Shown here: positions 26,015 through 37,413 of the stretch, one piece after another
Position numbering within the stretch: the first letter of the stretch is position 1
Layout: each line of letters opens with the position of its first letter
Assembly: GCA_964515335.1 (NCBI GenBank)
Contig: CAZETS010000018.1
Span: forward strand, 1-64,000
Length of the DNA stretch: 64,000 nucleotides
From: TMED88 sp964515335
GTDB taxonomy: Bacteria; Myxococcota_A; UBA9160; UBA4427
Direction: 5' to 3'
Notes under the pieces: generated by a model
Database searches by the model: none
Seen by the model: only the letters and a program-made list of their open reading frames with translations
Told to the model about the DNA's origin: nothing
Translations under genes and position numbers: made by a program

Positions 26015-26427
26015 GCGTCGGCGTCGTGATCGTCACCCACTACGGGCTCGGCGAGGAGTTCTTGCAGGCGCTGCGGTTGATCATCCCGGAGGCGCCCGAG
26101 TACGCGTCCGTTTCGCTCGACCCCAGTCAGTCGGTCGACGAGATGCGCAAGTCGATCGAGGCCGCGATCCGCGGCGCGAACGACGGCGACGGCGTGCTGG
26201 TGCTGACCGACATGTTCGGCGGCACGCCTTCGAACGTGGCGCTCTCGTTCCTCGACGACCATCCCGTCGAGGTGGTCACCGGCATCAACCTGCCCATGCT
26301 GATCAAGCTCGCCACACTTCGCGACAAACGTCCGCTGGGAGAGCTGGCCGTGTTCATCAAGGAGTACGGCCAGCGCAACATCTCCGTGGCGAGTCAGCTC
26401 CTGCCCGAGGGAGGCGGCGGCGCGTGA
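26011..26427 (+). CDS. PTS EIIA component, mannose family
   Basis: A 138-residue EIIA-Man domain. His10 in VGVVIVTHYGLG is the phosphorylation site, and GVLVLTDMFGGTPSNVALSFLDDHPVEVVTGINLPMLIKLA matches the family. No IIB, IIC or IID components are nearby, so it is a regulatory rather than a transport component, as in the deltaproteobacterial PTS clusters. It overlaps rapZ and the HPr gene by 4 bases. Confidence 0.92.
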   Translation: MSVGVVIVTHYGLGEEFLQALRLIIPEAPEYASVSLDPSQSVDEMRKSIEAAIRGANDGDGVLVLTDMFGGTPSNVALSFLDDHPVEVVTGINLPMLIKLATLRDKRPLGELAVFIKEYGQRNISVASQLLPEGGGGA

Positions 26428-26693
26428 GCGAGAACGGCGTGGTCGAGGGAGAGTTCACCGTGCGAGCCGAGCTGGGGCTGCACGCGCGGCCTGCGGGCCG
26501 CTTCGTGGCGCTCGCGGGGCGCTACCAGGCCGAGATCGAGGTGGGCCGCGGAGACGAGTGGGTCAACGGCTGCAGCGTGCTGTCGATCCTTTCGCTCGCC
26601 GCCGCTCAAGGCACCGCGCTGCGGATCCGGGCGAGCGGGGCCGAGGCCGAGGAGGCCGTGCGCGAACTCGGCGCCCTGATCGAGTCGCCCTGA
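26424..26693 (+). CDS. HPr phosphocarrier protein
   Basis: An 89-residue HPr. His20 in LGLHARPAGRFV is the phosphate carrier (His15 in E. coli numbering). Ser51 in VNGCSVLSILSL is at the position phosphorylated by HprK (Ser46), with Cys instead of Lys before it. It should pass phosphate from Enzyme I to PtsN and the EIIA-Man protein. Enzyme I (ptsI/ptsP) does not follow; metK comes next, so EI must be encoded elsewhere if the relay is active. ATGA/GTGA overlap with the EIIA gene. Confidence 0.93.
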   Translation: MSENGVVEGEFTVRAELGLHARPAGRFVALAGRYQAEIEVGRGDEWVNGCSVLSILSLAAAQGTALRIRASGAEAEEAVRELGALIESP

Positions 26694-26706
26694 GCGCCCG
26701 CCGGCG

Positions 26707-26758
26707 CCCGCAGCGGGGGTTTCAGCCACGCTGGCCGTCGCCTAAGCTGCGGGTCCCC
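26707..26758 (+). promoter_or_regulatory. Stem with possible pseudoknot before metK
   Basis: CCCGCAGC (26707-26714) and GCTGCGGG (26746-26753) form a perfect 8-bp stem. GGGG inside the loop (26716-26719) can pair with CCCC (26755-26758), making an H-type pseudoknot that ends 25 bases before the metK ATG. It does not match a SAM riboswitch class that I can recall. The same bases include TAAGCT (26743-26748), a possible -10, in which case the stem would not be transcribed from that promoter. Confidence 0.3.
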
Positions 26759-26783
26759 TAAATCCCGGAGGAGACCCGAGTCG

Positions 26784-27947
<1,164 letters not shown>

Positions 27948-28014
27948 CGCTCCGGCGCGAAGTCGCGGCGGCGAGAGTCGCGGTATCCCTTGACCCGGCG
28001 GGGACTCCGTGCGA

Positions 28015-28020
28015 TATCCC
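28015..28020 (+). promoter_or_regulatory. -10-like TATCCC with TTGACC upstream; predicted leaderless start
   Basis: TTGACC at 27990-27995 and GATATC/TATCCC around 28014-28020 form a fair sigma-70 promoter. The hexamer ends 8 bases before the ATG at 28029, with no Shine-Dalgarno sequence between. Confidence 0.45.
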
Positions 28021-28028
28021 CGCACGCC

Positions 28029-29150
28029 ATGGAGGCGATTCTCTCGGGGGGACGGATCGGCCTCGCCGCGCTGAGCCTGGTGGGCGTGCTGCTCGGGGCG
28101 CCGGCCGCGAGCCACGGTCGCTGCGATATGCCGGTGCGCGTGCTGGTCGCGCGCGGGGCCGGCGCGGTGGAGCTGTCCGTGGACGGGCGGCGCCGGGTGC
28201 TGGACGCGCAGTCGGGCCGGCTGCGCGTCGACGGGCAGCCGGTCGGCGAGCGCTGGGAGTCCGGGCCGGCCGACAGTGCTCGGGTCGGTGGCCTTCGCGT
28301 CGGGGGCCGGCTGCTGGGCTTCGTCCACGCGGGAGCGGTGACGGTCGTCAACGAGGTGCCCCTCGAGCAGTACGTGGCCGGGGCGATCGGGGGAGAGATG
28401 CCCGCCAGCTGGGCGGCCGACGCGCTGCGCGCCCAGGCGGTTGCGAGCCGCAGCTACGTGCTCCACCAACGCATCCTACGCGGTGACCGGCCGTGGGACG
28501 TAGAGGCCGGCACCCGCAGCCAGGTGTATCGCGGACTCGACGCCGCCGAGCCGGCGCGGCGCGCAGCGCGGGACACGCGCTGTGAGGTGCTCACCCACCA
28601 GGGCGAGCCCATCCTCGCGGCTTTTCACTCGGCTTCGGGTGGCCGCACCGCCAGCTCGGCCGAGGTCTGGGGCCGCGACCTCAGCTACCTGGTCAGCCAC
28701 GAGGTGCCGGGCGAGGACGATTCGCCGGACACCTACTGGCGCGCCGCCATCCCCGCCCACACGCTGGCACGGGCGCTCGACGCGGCCGGTCACTCGATCG
28801 GCGAGGTCCGGGGGGCGGCCGTCGAGGAGCGCACGCCGAGCGGCCGCGTTCGCTGGATCCGTTTCCAGGGCGAGGGGGGACAGGTTAGGCTCTCGGGCCG
28901 TCAGCTCCGTGGAGCGCTGGGCGAGTCGACCTTGCGCAGTACGCTTTTCGAGTTGCGGCTCCGGGGGGACGTGTTCGTATTCGTCGGCTCGGGGAGCGGG
29001 CACGGCGTGGGGATGAGTCAGTGGGGTGCGCGCAGCCTGGCCGATCGGGGGGCGACGTACCGCGAGATTCTCGACAACTTCTACCCGGGCACGACGCTCG
29101 GACTCTGGGACGAGGGTCGCACCGCGGCCTGGCAGCCCCGGGCGGAGTGA
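28029..29150 (+). CDS. SpoIID/LytB-domain exported protein
   Basis: A 373-residue protein with a signal sequence (IGLAALSLVGVLLGAPAASHG) and a SpoIID domain: VVNEVPLEQYVAGAIGGEMPASWAADALRAQAVASRSYVLH, then HSASGGRTASSAEVWGRDLSYLVSHEVPGEDDSP, and the C-terminal GSGSGHGVGMSQWGARSLADRGATYREILDNFYPGT. SpoIID members are lytic transglycosylases or amidase enhancers acting on peptidoglycan in the periplasm. The conserved catalytic-type Glu is in GGEMPASW. The start at 28029 begins the signal peptide; the frame is open from 27990 without similarity. Confidence 0.9.
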   Translation: MEAILSGGRIGLAALSLVGVLLGAPAASHGRCDMPVRVLVARGAGAVELSVDGRRRVLDAQSGRLRVDGQPVGERWESGPADSARVGGLRVGGRLLGFVHAGAVTVVNEVPLEQYVAGAIGGEMPASWAADALRAQAVASRSYVLHQRILRGDRPWDVEAGTRSQVYRGLDAAEPARRAARDTRCEVLTHQGEPILAAFHSASGGRTASSAEVWGRDLSYLVSHEVPGEDDSPDTYWRAAIPAHTLARALDAAGHSIGEVRGAAVEERTPSGRVRWIRFQGEGGQVRLSGRQLRGALGESTLRSTLFELRLRGDVFVFVGSGSGHGVGMSQWGARSLADRGATYREILDNFYPGTTLGLWDEGRTAAWQPRAE

Positions 29151-29160
29151 AGTGATCGCA

Positions 29161-29232
29161 ATGGTGAAGACGGCGATGGCACCGACGAAGGCGTCTCGGA
29201 CGGCTGCGGAGCAGAGCGGAGTGAGAAGATGA
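29161..29232 (+). CDS. Possible 23-codon upstream ORF coupled to yajC
   Basis: An ATG at 29161 opens a 23-codon frame (starting MVKTAMAPTK) whose TGA overlaps the yajC ATG as ATGA. It would be a small leader ORF translationally coupled to yajC. It has no strong ribosome site and may be fortuitous. Confidence 0.25.
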   Translation: MVKTAMAPTKASRTAAEQSGVRR

Positions 29233-29614
29233 GCGAGCTCGCGTCCTCGATCCTGCTGCAGGCCGAAGGGGCGCCTGCAGGCCCCGACATGAGCTTCTTC
29301 CTCATGATGGGCGCGATCTTCGCGATCTTCTACTTCCTGGTCATGCGGCCGCAGCAGCGGCAGCAGCGCGAGCGTGAGGAGGCCGTCAAGGCGGCCACCA
29401 AGGGTGATCGCGTGGTGACCAACGGCGGCATCCACGGGGTGATCACCGCCGTCTCCGACGATTCGGTGACGGTCGAGATCGCCCGGGTGAAGGGCGGGGC
29501 GCGGGTCGAGGTGGAGGTGGCGCGCAGCGGCCTCGGCAGCGTCCTCAAGGCCGGCGCCGAGCGGGAGCCGGCGTCCGAAGGCAAGGCGAAGGACAACAAA
29601 GGAGGCGACGGCTC

Positions 29615-29618
<4 letters not shown>
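29229..29618 (+). CDS. yajC: Preprotein translocase subunit YajC
   Basis: A 129-residue YajC: a single N-terminal membrane helix (FFLMMGAIFAIFYFLVM) followed by RPQQRQQREREEAVKAATKGDRVVTNGGIHGVITAVSDDSVTVEIA, the diagnostic phrase, and a hydrophilic tail. YajC joins SecDF-YidC in the inner membrane and supports protein export. GGAG lies 8 bases before the ATG. It overlaps secD by 4 bases. Confidence 0.95.
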
Positions 29619-31204
<1,586 letters not shown>

Positions 31205-31216
31205 GGAGACGACCCG

Positions 31217-32188
31217 GTGCCCTTCCAGATCGTCCCGCCCGGGACCAATATCGACTTCATCGGCAAGCGCCGGATCGCCGCGGCGATCTCGCTGGGGCTG
31301 ATCCTCGCCTCGCTGGTCGCCATCCCGATCCGCGGCATTCGCCTCGGCATCGACTTCGCGGGCGGCAACGAGGTGCAGGTGCTCTTCGACGACGCCGTCG
31401 TCGTCGACGAAGGGCGCATCCGTGAGGTGCTGTCGGCGACCACGATCGTCGAGGACCCCGCGGTGGTGCGCTTCGGCACCGAGTCCGACAAGGAGTACCT
31501 GATCAAGTTCCGGAGCGTCGAGGACGCGGTCGCGTCCGGCGGCGAAGCCGTCGAAGCAGCGGGCGAGGAGGTGGCGCCCGGTCAGGCCGATCGAGCGCAG
31601 CGGCTCGAGGCGACGTTGCGGGAGGGCATCGGCGGGCTCACCGTGCAACGGGTCGAGTTCGTGGGACCGCGGGTCGGCGCCGAGCTGCAGTCGGACGGTC
31701 TGATGTCGCTGTTCTGGGCGAGTCTGGCGATCCTCGCCTACGTGGCGTTCCGCTTCAGCTCGCGCTTCGCGCCTGGCGCCGTGGTGGCAGTGATCCACGA
31801 CCTGCTCGTCACCGGCGGGATCTTCGTGATGCTCGGCCTCGAGTTCGACCTGCGCATCCTGGCCGCCATGCTCGCGATCCTGGGCTACAGCCTCAACGAC
31901 ACGATCATCATCTACGACCGCATCCGCGAGAACCTCGAGATCCACACCAAGGCAAGGCTGCCCGAGGTGCTCAACCTGAGCGTCAATCAGACGCTCTCGC
32001 GCACCGTGCTCACGTCGGGCACGACCCTGCTCGCGCTGCTGAGCCTGTTCTTCCTCGGCGGCGACGTGATCCGCCCCTTCGCGTTCGCGATGCTGATCGG
32101 CGTCGTCGTCGGCACCTACTCGTCGGTCTACATCGCCTCGCCGCTGCTGCTCCTCCTCGAGGAGCGCACGGGAGCGAAGGCGAAGTAG
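31217..32188 (+). CDS. secF: Protein translocase subunit SecF
   Basis: A 323-residue SecF with six membrane helices. LGIDFAGGNEVQVLF is the periplasmic P1-like motif, VEFVGPRVGAEL precedes helix 2, and ILGYSLNDTIIIYDRIRENL carries the conserved polar residues. Partner of SecD, beginning 13 bases after its stop from a GTG with GGGAG upstream. It ends the yajC-secD-secF operon; a convergent bactofilin gene follows 33 bases on. Confidence 0.96.
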   Translation: MPFQIVPPGTNIDFIGKRRIAAAISLGLILASLVAIPIRGIRLGIDFAGGNEVQVLFDDAVVVDEGRIREVLSATTIVEDPAVVRFGTESDKEYLIKFRSVEDAVASGGEAVEAAGEEVAPGQADRAQRLEATLREGIGGLTVQRVEFVGPRVGAELQSDGLMSLFWASLAILAYVAFRFSSRFAPGAVVAVIHDLLVTGGIFVMLGLEFDLRILAAMLAILGYSLNDTIIIYDRIRENLEIHTKARLPEVLNLSVNQTLSRTVLTSGTTLLALLSLFFLGGDVIRPFAFAMLIGVVVGTYSSVYIASPLLLLLEERTGAKAK

Positions 32189-32221
32189 CAGCCGAGCGCG
32201 GGGCGACCGCTTCGCGAGCCG

Positions 32222-32800
32222 CTAGCCCGCTTTGCGGGCGGCCTCGGGGGCTCCAGGGGGCCTGGGGGCTTCGGCCGGTGTCTTCGCGGCGCCTGCCTGG
32301 GCGGTGGTCATTTCGATGCTGCCGTTGATGACCGCGCCCTCCTGAACGAGCAGGCGGGGTGCGCGGATGTCGCCCTCGACCACGCCCGAGGTCTCGACCT
32401 CGACGCGCTCGGTGGCCGTCACGTCACCCGAGACGTGGCCGACGATCTGGACGCACTTGGCGACCACGGAGGCCTTGACGTTGCCGTGCGAGCCGATCTT
32501 GAGCACGTGGTTGGGCAGCTTGATGTCGCCTTCGACGTTGCCGTCGACCTCGAGATCCTCGTCGCCGCTGAGCTCTCCCTTTACCTGGATCGACTTCCCG
32601 ATGGTGGCCACGAATCCCCCCTCCGTCGGCGACGTTGCGCCTGTGTGGCTGCGTGAGTGGCTGCGTGAGCGGCTGGCTTCGGCTCGGCCGGAGCGCGCGG
32701 TGCGCTCCGGGGGCGTCGCTCGACCGGCGTTCTGCTGCCCAGCAGGGTCCGCCGGCTGATCTCCGTCCGCCGAGCCGCTTCGCTTTCCGAACAGCGACAT
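32222..32800 (-). CDS. Bactofilin (polymer-forming cytoskeletal protein)
   Basis: A 192-residue bactofilin: a disordered basic N-terminus (~60 residues), then the right-handed beta-helix DUF583 core (KSIQVKGELSGDEDLEVDGNVEGDIKLPNHVLKIGSHGNVKASVVAKCVQIVGHVSGDVTATERVEV), and a proline/alanine tail. Bactofilins self-assemble without nucleotide into filaments that position cell-wall or motility machinery. GGAGG precedes the ATG. A 12-bp repeat (2.5 copies of GTGGCTGCGTGA, 32645-32674) encodes the Ser-Arg-Ser-His run in the disordered N-terminus. Often neighbours an M23 peptidase; none here. Confidence 0.93.
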   Translation of the reverse strand: MSLFGKRSGSADGDQPADPAGQQNAGRATPPERTARSGRAEASRSRSHSRSHTGATSPTEGGFVATIGKSIQVKGELSGDEDLEVDGNVEGDIKLPNHVLKIGSHGNVKASVVAKCVQIVGHVSGDVTATERVEVETSGVVEGDIRAPRLLVQEGAVINGSIEMTTAQAGAAKTPAEAPRPPGAPEAARKAG

Positions 32801-32849
32801 GCCCGATCTTGCCTCCGCTTCTGCCTCGCTCTGCCCGGACCCGCCGCGC

Positions 32850-34553
32850 TCAGTCGTGCGCGGAGAGCACCTCGTCGTACCCGAGCTGGCGCACCGAGTC
32901 GATCGCGACGTCCCAGGTGTCGAGAATCGTACCCCGCTCGCGCTCGAGCGTCGCCTGGGCGTTCCGAAACGACTGCAGGGCCGAGATCTTCTGGCTCTCG
33001 GCGTCCACCAGGTCGCTCTCGCGCTGCAGCACGTCGAAGGGCGTCGACTCGCCGTGCTCGAGCCGGATGCGCTCGGCCCGCAGCTGCTCCTCGGCGGCGA
33101 TCCGGCGCCGCTCGGCGGCCTCCACCCCGTGGGCCGATGCCAGTAGCCCCCGGGCGGCCGAGCGCACCGAGACGATGATCTGCTGCTTGAGCTGGGTGAT
33201 CTGCGAGTTGGCGCGGCGTAGCTCGATGCGGGCCTTGCTGACGTTCTTGCGCGCGGTGACGTTGCCGAGGGGGATGGAGACTACGCCCATGGCGGTGACG
33301 CCCCGAGGCGCGCCCGTGGCGAAGTAGCTGTTCGTCGTGTCGCCGAACGAGCCCTCGGCGACGCTGCCCGGGGGGGCCGGGCCGGGCGGAACCTGGCTGA
33401 AGTCGACCAGATCCGGGTTCTGGCGCCCCTCGACCCCGGCAGTGCGGTAGCTGACGTTGAGATCGACCTGGGGAAGCCGCTGGTTCTTCGCGAACTTCAG
33501 CTGCACCTCTCCCTGGTCGAGCCGACGCTGCGCGGCGGCCAGCTCGGGGCGGCGCGCGAACGCGGTCTCTACGGCGTGGTTCAGGTTCACCGGACGGACG
33601 CTCGAGAAGTCCGGCCTGGTGGTCGGGTCGAAGGTCAGCGTCGTCGCCGCGCGCAGGCGATTGCCGAGGACGGCCGCGATCAGCGAGTCCTGGGCGTTGC
33701 GATACGTGTTCCTGGCGACGATCAGGTTGAACTCGCTGTTGGCGACGCCGGCCTCGGCCTGGACGACCTCGACCTTGCTGACCACGCCCACTTCGTACTG
33801 GGTCTTGGTCTGGTCGAGCAGGGCATTGTTGCTCTCGAGGCTCTTCAGGGCGACGCGCACCTGCTCCTTGGTGGCGACGAGATTCCAGTAGGCGCTGATG
33901 ATCTGCTGGACCGTGTTCATCACCGAGGTGGTGAAGTTGTCGAGCTCCGCGTCGTAGTTGAGCCGTAGTGTCTTGACCTGGGTCCAGGGCTCATTCCAGA
34001 CGAGGCCGCGCATCAGCGGCACCGTGCCGCCGATGGTGAGGCCGGACTCGTACTTGGGGCTCAGCGCCTCGATGGTGTTGTTCGTCTTGGTCCGTCTTCC
34101 GTCGAACGAGAGCTCGACACTTGCGCCCCAGTACGGGATCAGCGCGGTCAGTCCCGTCTGCCCGCCGAGCGCGTCGATCTCGTTGGACTGGTTCCTGTTG
34201 ATCGCGAACGTGTTGCGGGTTCGGGAGTCGTTGTAGTCGACCTGCCCCGAGAAAGTCGGATCGTACGCCCCCCAGGCCGCCTCCGAGTCGAGCTGCGAGA
34301 CGTAGGGCTGGTAGCGGTTCACCTCGACGTCGAGGTTGTTCTGCAGGCCCAGCGCGATCGCCTCGTCGATCGAGAGCGGCCGTCCCGGCGGGTCCTGGTC
34401 GTCGGGTGGCAGCGAGGCGTCCATCGTCTCGTAGTCGACGGCCGAACCTTCCTGGGACGAGGCCCGCGCGTGCGGGGCCGAGGCTGCGAGGGCGCACAGC
34501 ATGACGGTCGAGACGAGCGGGGCGATGGCGATGCAGGCATGACGGCTTCGCAT
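32850..34553 (-). CDS. TolC-family outer-membrane channel protein
   Basis: A 567-residue outer-membrane factor with a signal sequence (IAIAPLVSTVMLCALAASAPHARA). Two OEP repeats are visible: SIDEAIALGLQNNLDVEVNRYQPYVSQLDSEAAWGAYDP and LNHAVETAFARRPELAAAQRRLDQGEVQLKFAKNQRLPQVDL; the coiled-coil helices include EQVRVALKSLESNNALLDQTKTQYEVGVVSKVEVVQAEAGV. It forms the outer-membrane duct of a type I secretion or RND efflux system, but no inner-membrane partner is adjacent. GGAGGATCCC precedes the ATG. Confidence 0.92.
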   Translation of the reverse strand: MRSRHACIAIAPLVSTVMLCALAASAPHARASSQEGSAVDYETMDASLPPDDQDPPGRPLSIDEAIALGLQNNLDVEVNRYQPYVSQLDSEAAWGAYDPTFSGQVDYNDSRTRNTFAINRNQSNEIDALGGQTGLTALIPYWGASVELSFDGRRTKTNNTIEALSPKYESGLTIGGTVPLMRGLVWNEPWTQVKTLRLNYDAELDNFTTSVMNTVQQIISAYWNLVATKEQVRVALKSLESNNALLDQTKTQYEVGVVSKVEVVQAEAGVANSEFNLIVARNTYRNAQDSLIAAVLGNRLRAATTLTFDPTTRPDFSSVRPVNLNHAVETAFARRPELAAAQRRLDQGEVQLKFAKNQRLPQVDLNVSYRTAGVEGRQNPDLVDFSQVPPGPAPPGSVAEGSFGDTTNSYFATGAPRGVTAMGVVSIPLGNVTARKNVSKARIELRRANSQITQLKQQIIVSVRSAARGLLASAHGVEAAERRRIAAEEQLRAERIRLEHGESTPFDVLQRESDLVDAESQKISALQSFRNAQATLERERGTILDTWDVAIDSVRQLGYDEVLSAHD

Positions 34554-34691
34554 GGGATCCTCCGGGCGGGGACTCTACCCGAACGCCCATGCAGCCGCCG
34601 TGTGACGGATGCCGCGGCTGATTGCACGCCGGGGCTGATCACATCGTTCGACGAACCCCCGCGGTCGCAGGCGTGTGCGCGGCCGCCGCAC

Positions 34692-34697
34692 TATCCT
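34692..34697 (+). promoter_or_regulatory. -10-like TATCCT, predicted leaderless ispD start
   Basis: TATCCT ends 7 bases before the ispD ATG (GCCGGCC between), with no Shine-Dalgarno sequence; transcription should begin at or next to the A of ATG. Confidence 0.5.
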
Positions 34698-34704
34698 GCC
34701 GGCC

Positions 34705-35394
34705 ATGAAGACCGCGGTTCTTGTCCTCGCCGCCGGTCGGGGCGAGCGGCTCGGCGGGGCGGTGCCGAAGGGCTTCGTGAAGCTCCGCGGGCGGACGCTG
34801 CTCGAGCGGTCGATCGCGACGCTGCTCGGGGTGCCGATCATCGACTGCATCCAGCCCGTCGTGCCGGTCGAGGTGCCCGCCGACCAGGTGGCGTCGGCTC
34901 TGCCGCTCGATCCGCGGGTGTGCGACGCGATCCCCGGCGGGAGGGAGCGCCAGGATTCCGTCGCTCGCGGTCTGGCGAGGCTGCCGAGCGACATCGAGTG
35001 CGTGGCCGTCCACGATGCCGCACGGTGTCTCGTTACGGCGAGCGACGTGGCCCGTGTCGTCGAAGCGGCCCACGACCATCGCGCGGCGCTGCTCGCCGTG
35101 CGTGCGAGCGACACCATCAAGCGCGTGCGCGACGGCCGGGTCGTCGAGACGCCGCCGCGCAGCGAGTGCTGGGCGGCGCAGACCCCGCAGGCCTTCCACG
35201 CGGCGCTGATCCGCGAGGCGATCGCCAAGGCGGTCGCGGAAGGCTTCACCGGCACCGACGACGCGCAGCTCGTCGAGCGTCTCGGCGTGCCGGTCCGCGT
35301 CGTGCCCGGGGATGCCCGGAACATCAAGATCACGCGCCCGGAGGACCTCGCCTTCGCGGAGCGGCTGCTCGACGAGCAGGGGGGCGCAGCGTGA
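34705..35394 (+). CDS. ispD: 2-C-methyl-D-erythritol 4-phosphate cytidylyltransferase
   Basis: A 229-residue IspD of the MEP isoprenoid pathway, coupling MEP to CTP. LVLAAGRGERLGGAVPKGFVKLRGRTLLERS is the CTP-binding N-terminus, GGRERQDSVARGL and VAVHDAARCLV the active-site loops, and DTIKRVRDG plus FTGTDDAQLVERLG the C-terminal motifs. Length matches the family. Its stop overlaps the ispF start by 4 bases. Confidence 0.95.
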   Translation: MKTAVLVLAAGRGERLGGAVPKGFVKLRGRTLLERSIATLLGVPIIDCIQPVVPVEVPADQVASALPLDPRVCDAIPGGRERQDSVARGLARLPSDIECVAVHDAARCLVTASDVARVVEAAHDHRAALLAVRASDTIKRVRDGRVVETPPRSECWAAQTPQAFHAALIREAIAKAVAEGFTGTDDAQLVERLGVPVRVVPGDARNIKITRPEDLAFAERLLDEQGGAA

Positions 35395-35879
35395 GGATCG
35401 GGCAGGGCTTCGACGCACACCGGCTCGTCGCCGGACGCCCGCTGCGGCTCGGCGGCGTCGATATTCCGAGCGATCGTGGCCTCGAGGGGCATTCGGACGG
35501 TGACGTGGTGCTCCACGTGGTGGCCACGGCGATCTTCGGGGCCCTGGGCGAGGGCGACCTGGGTCGGCACTTCCCCAGCAGCGATGAGTCGCTCGAGGGG
35601 GTGGACAGCGCCGTGCTGGTCGAGCGGGCCGTCGCGCGGATGCGCGCGCGCGGCTACCGGCTCGGCAACCTCGACTGCACGGTGATCGCCCAGGCCCCGC
35701 GGCTCGCCCCCCACCAGCCGGCCATGACCGAGCGCGTCGCGTTGCTGCTCGGTTGCGATACCGGGTGTGTCAACGTGAAGGTGACCAGCACCGATCACCT
35801 CGGCGCGATCGGCCGCGGCGAGGGCATCGCGGCGAGCGCGTCCCTGCTGCTCGAGGCCGACGAGGACGCGGGCCGGTAG
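35391..35879 (+). CDS. ispF: 2-C-methyl-D-erythritol 2,4-cyclodiphosphate synthase
   Basis: A 162-residue IspF catalysing the ring-closing step of the MEP pathway. RIGQGFDAHRLVAGRPLRLGG gives the metal ligands (D-x-H), LEGHSDGDVVLHVVATAIFGALGEGDLGRHFP and VNVKVTSTDHLGAIGRGEGIAA are signatures. GTG start at 35391. The TAG stop at 35877-35879 is part of TAGACT, a possible -10 for cysS. Confidence 0.96.
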   Translation: MRIGQGFDAHRLVAGRPLRLGGVDIPSDRGLEGHSDGDVVLHVVATAIFGALGEGDLGRHFPSSDESLEGVDSAVLVERAVARMRARGYRLGNLDCTVIAQAPRLAPHQPAMTERVALLLGCDTGCVNVKVTSTDHLGAIGRGEGIAASASLLLEADEDAGR

Positions 35880-35932
35880 ACTGGGCGCCGTATCGGTGCG
35901 AGCCCGCACAGGGAAGAGAACGGACAGCCGGG

Positions 35933-36009
35933 AGCCAGGGGACCGGGAAGCCGGGAAGCCAGGGGACCAGGAAGCCAGGAAGCCAGGAAAGAGAGAGAGA
36001 AGAGAGCGG
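35933..36009 (+). repeat. Octanucleotide tandem array and GA-tract before cysS
   Basis: Seven near-identical octamers (AGCCAGGG, GACCGGGA, AGCCGGGA, AGCCAGGG, GACCAGGA, AGCCAGGA, AGCCAGGA at 35933-35988), with a 24-bp higher-order period, followed by a GA-rich run (35989-36009) leading straight into the GTG start of cysS at 36011. Confidence 0.9.
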
Positions 36010-36010
36010 A

Positions 36011-37413
36011 GTGGGCGAGATCGTCTTCTACAACACGCGGACGCGCTCGAAGGAAGCCTTCGAGCCGATCGAGCCGGGTCGGGTCGGCCTCTATACCTGC
36101 GGCCCGACCGTCTACGGCGAGTCCCACATAGGCAACTTCCGCTCGCAGCTCTTCGCCGATTTGCTGAAGCGCTTCCTGGTTGCCGAGGGCTTCGCGGTCA
36201 CCCACGTCATCAACATCACGGACGTCGGGCACCTCGTCAGCGACGGCGACGAGGGCGACGACAAGATGGAGTTGGCGGCGCGCAAGTCGGGCGAGACCGC
36301 CGAGCAGATCGCCGAGCGCTACACCGCGATCTGGCGCCGGGACCGCGCCCGGGTGAACTGCCTCGAGCCCGAGTACAACCCCCGGGCCACCGACCACATC
36401 GCCGAGCAGATCGAGCTGGGCCAGCGCCTCGAGGCGGCCGGCTACCTGTACCGCATCGACGACGGCATCTACTTCGACGTGTCGCGCTTCCCGCGCTACG
36501 CCGAGCTGGCGCATCTCGATCTCGAGGGGCAGGCGGGAGCCGGGCGCATCGGGCAGGTCGAGGGCAAACGCCATCCGGCGGACTTCGCGATCTGGAAGTT
36601 CGCCGAGCCGGGCGTGCAGCGCCTGCAGGAGTGGGACTCGCCCTGGGGTCGCGGCTTTCCGGGCTGGCACCTCGAGTGCTCGGCGATGAGTTCGAAGTAC
36701 CTGGGCGAGCGCATCGACATCCACACCGGCGGCATCGACCTCGCGAGCGTCCACCACACCAACGAGGTGGCCCAGAGCGAGTGCGCGTTCGGCGTGCATC
36801 CCTGGGTGAATTTCTGGATGCACAACGAGTTTCTCGACTTCGGCGGCGAGAAGATGTCGAAGTCGGTGGGCAACGTGAAGACGCTCTCCGACCTGGTCGC
36901 CCAGGGCTACGATCCGCTCGCGTTCCGCTACTTCTTCCTGCAGGCCCACTACCGCCAGCAGCAGACCTACAACGCCGAAGCCATGGAGGCGGCGGCCCGC
37001 GGCCACCGGCGGCTGGTGGCCGTGGCGGCCGAGCTGCGGGAGGTGCCGGGGGAGGGCGACGCGGACGCGCAGGCGCCGCACCGCGAGCGCTTCCGGACCG
37101 CGCTGGCCGACGACCTGAACGCCCCCAAGGCGATGGCGGTGGTGTGGGACGTGGTGCGTGGCGAGGGGCTCGCGCCCGAGGACCGGCGCGACCTGCTGCT
37201 GGCCTTCGACGAGGTGCTCGGGCTCGACCTGCGGCACGCCAAGCCCGCCGAGGACGAGTACGAGAGTGATCCCCGCATCGACGGCCTGCTGGCCGAGCGC
37301 GAGACGGCGCGCGCCGCGCGCGAATTTGCGGCCGCCGACCGCATCCGCGACGAACTCGCCGCCGAGGGCATCACGATCGTCGATACGCCCGAAGGGCCCA
37401 GGTGGAAGCGCGG

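Noticed and set aside
26707..26758. Known SAM or SAH riboswitch class
   Set aside because: The stem is short and the conserved cores that I can recall for SAM-I, SAM-II, SAM-IV, SAM/SAH and SAH classes are not recognisable; kept only as an unclassified structure.
32645..32674. 12-bp repeat as a regulatory element
   Set aside because: It lies within the bactofilin coding region and keeps the frame, encoding the Ser-Arg-Ser-His run of the disordered N-terminus.
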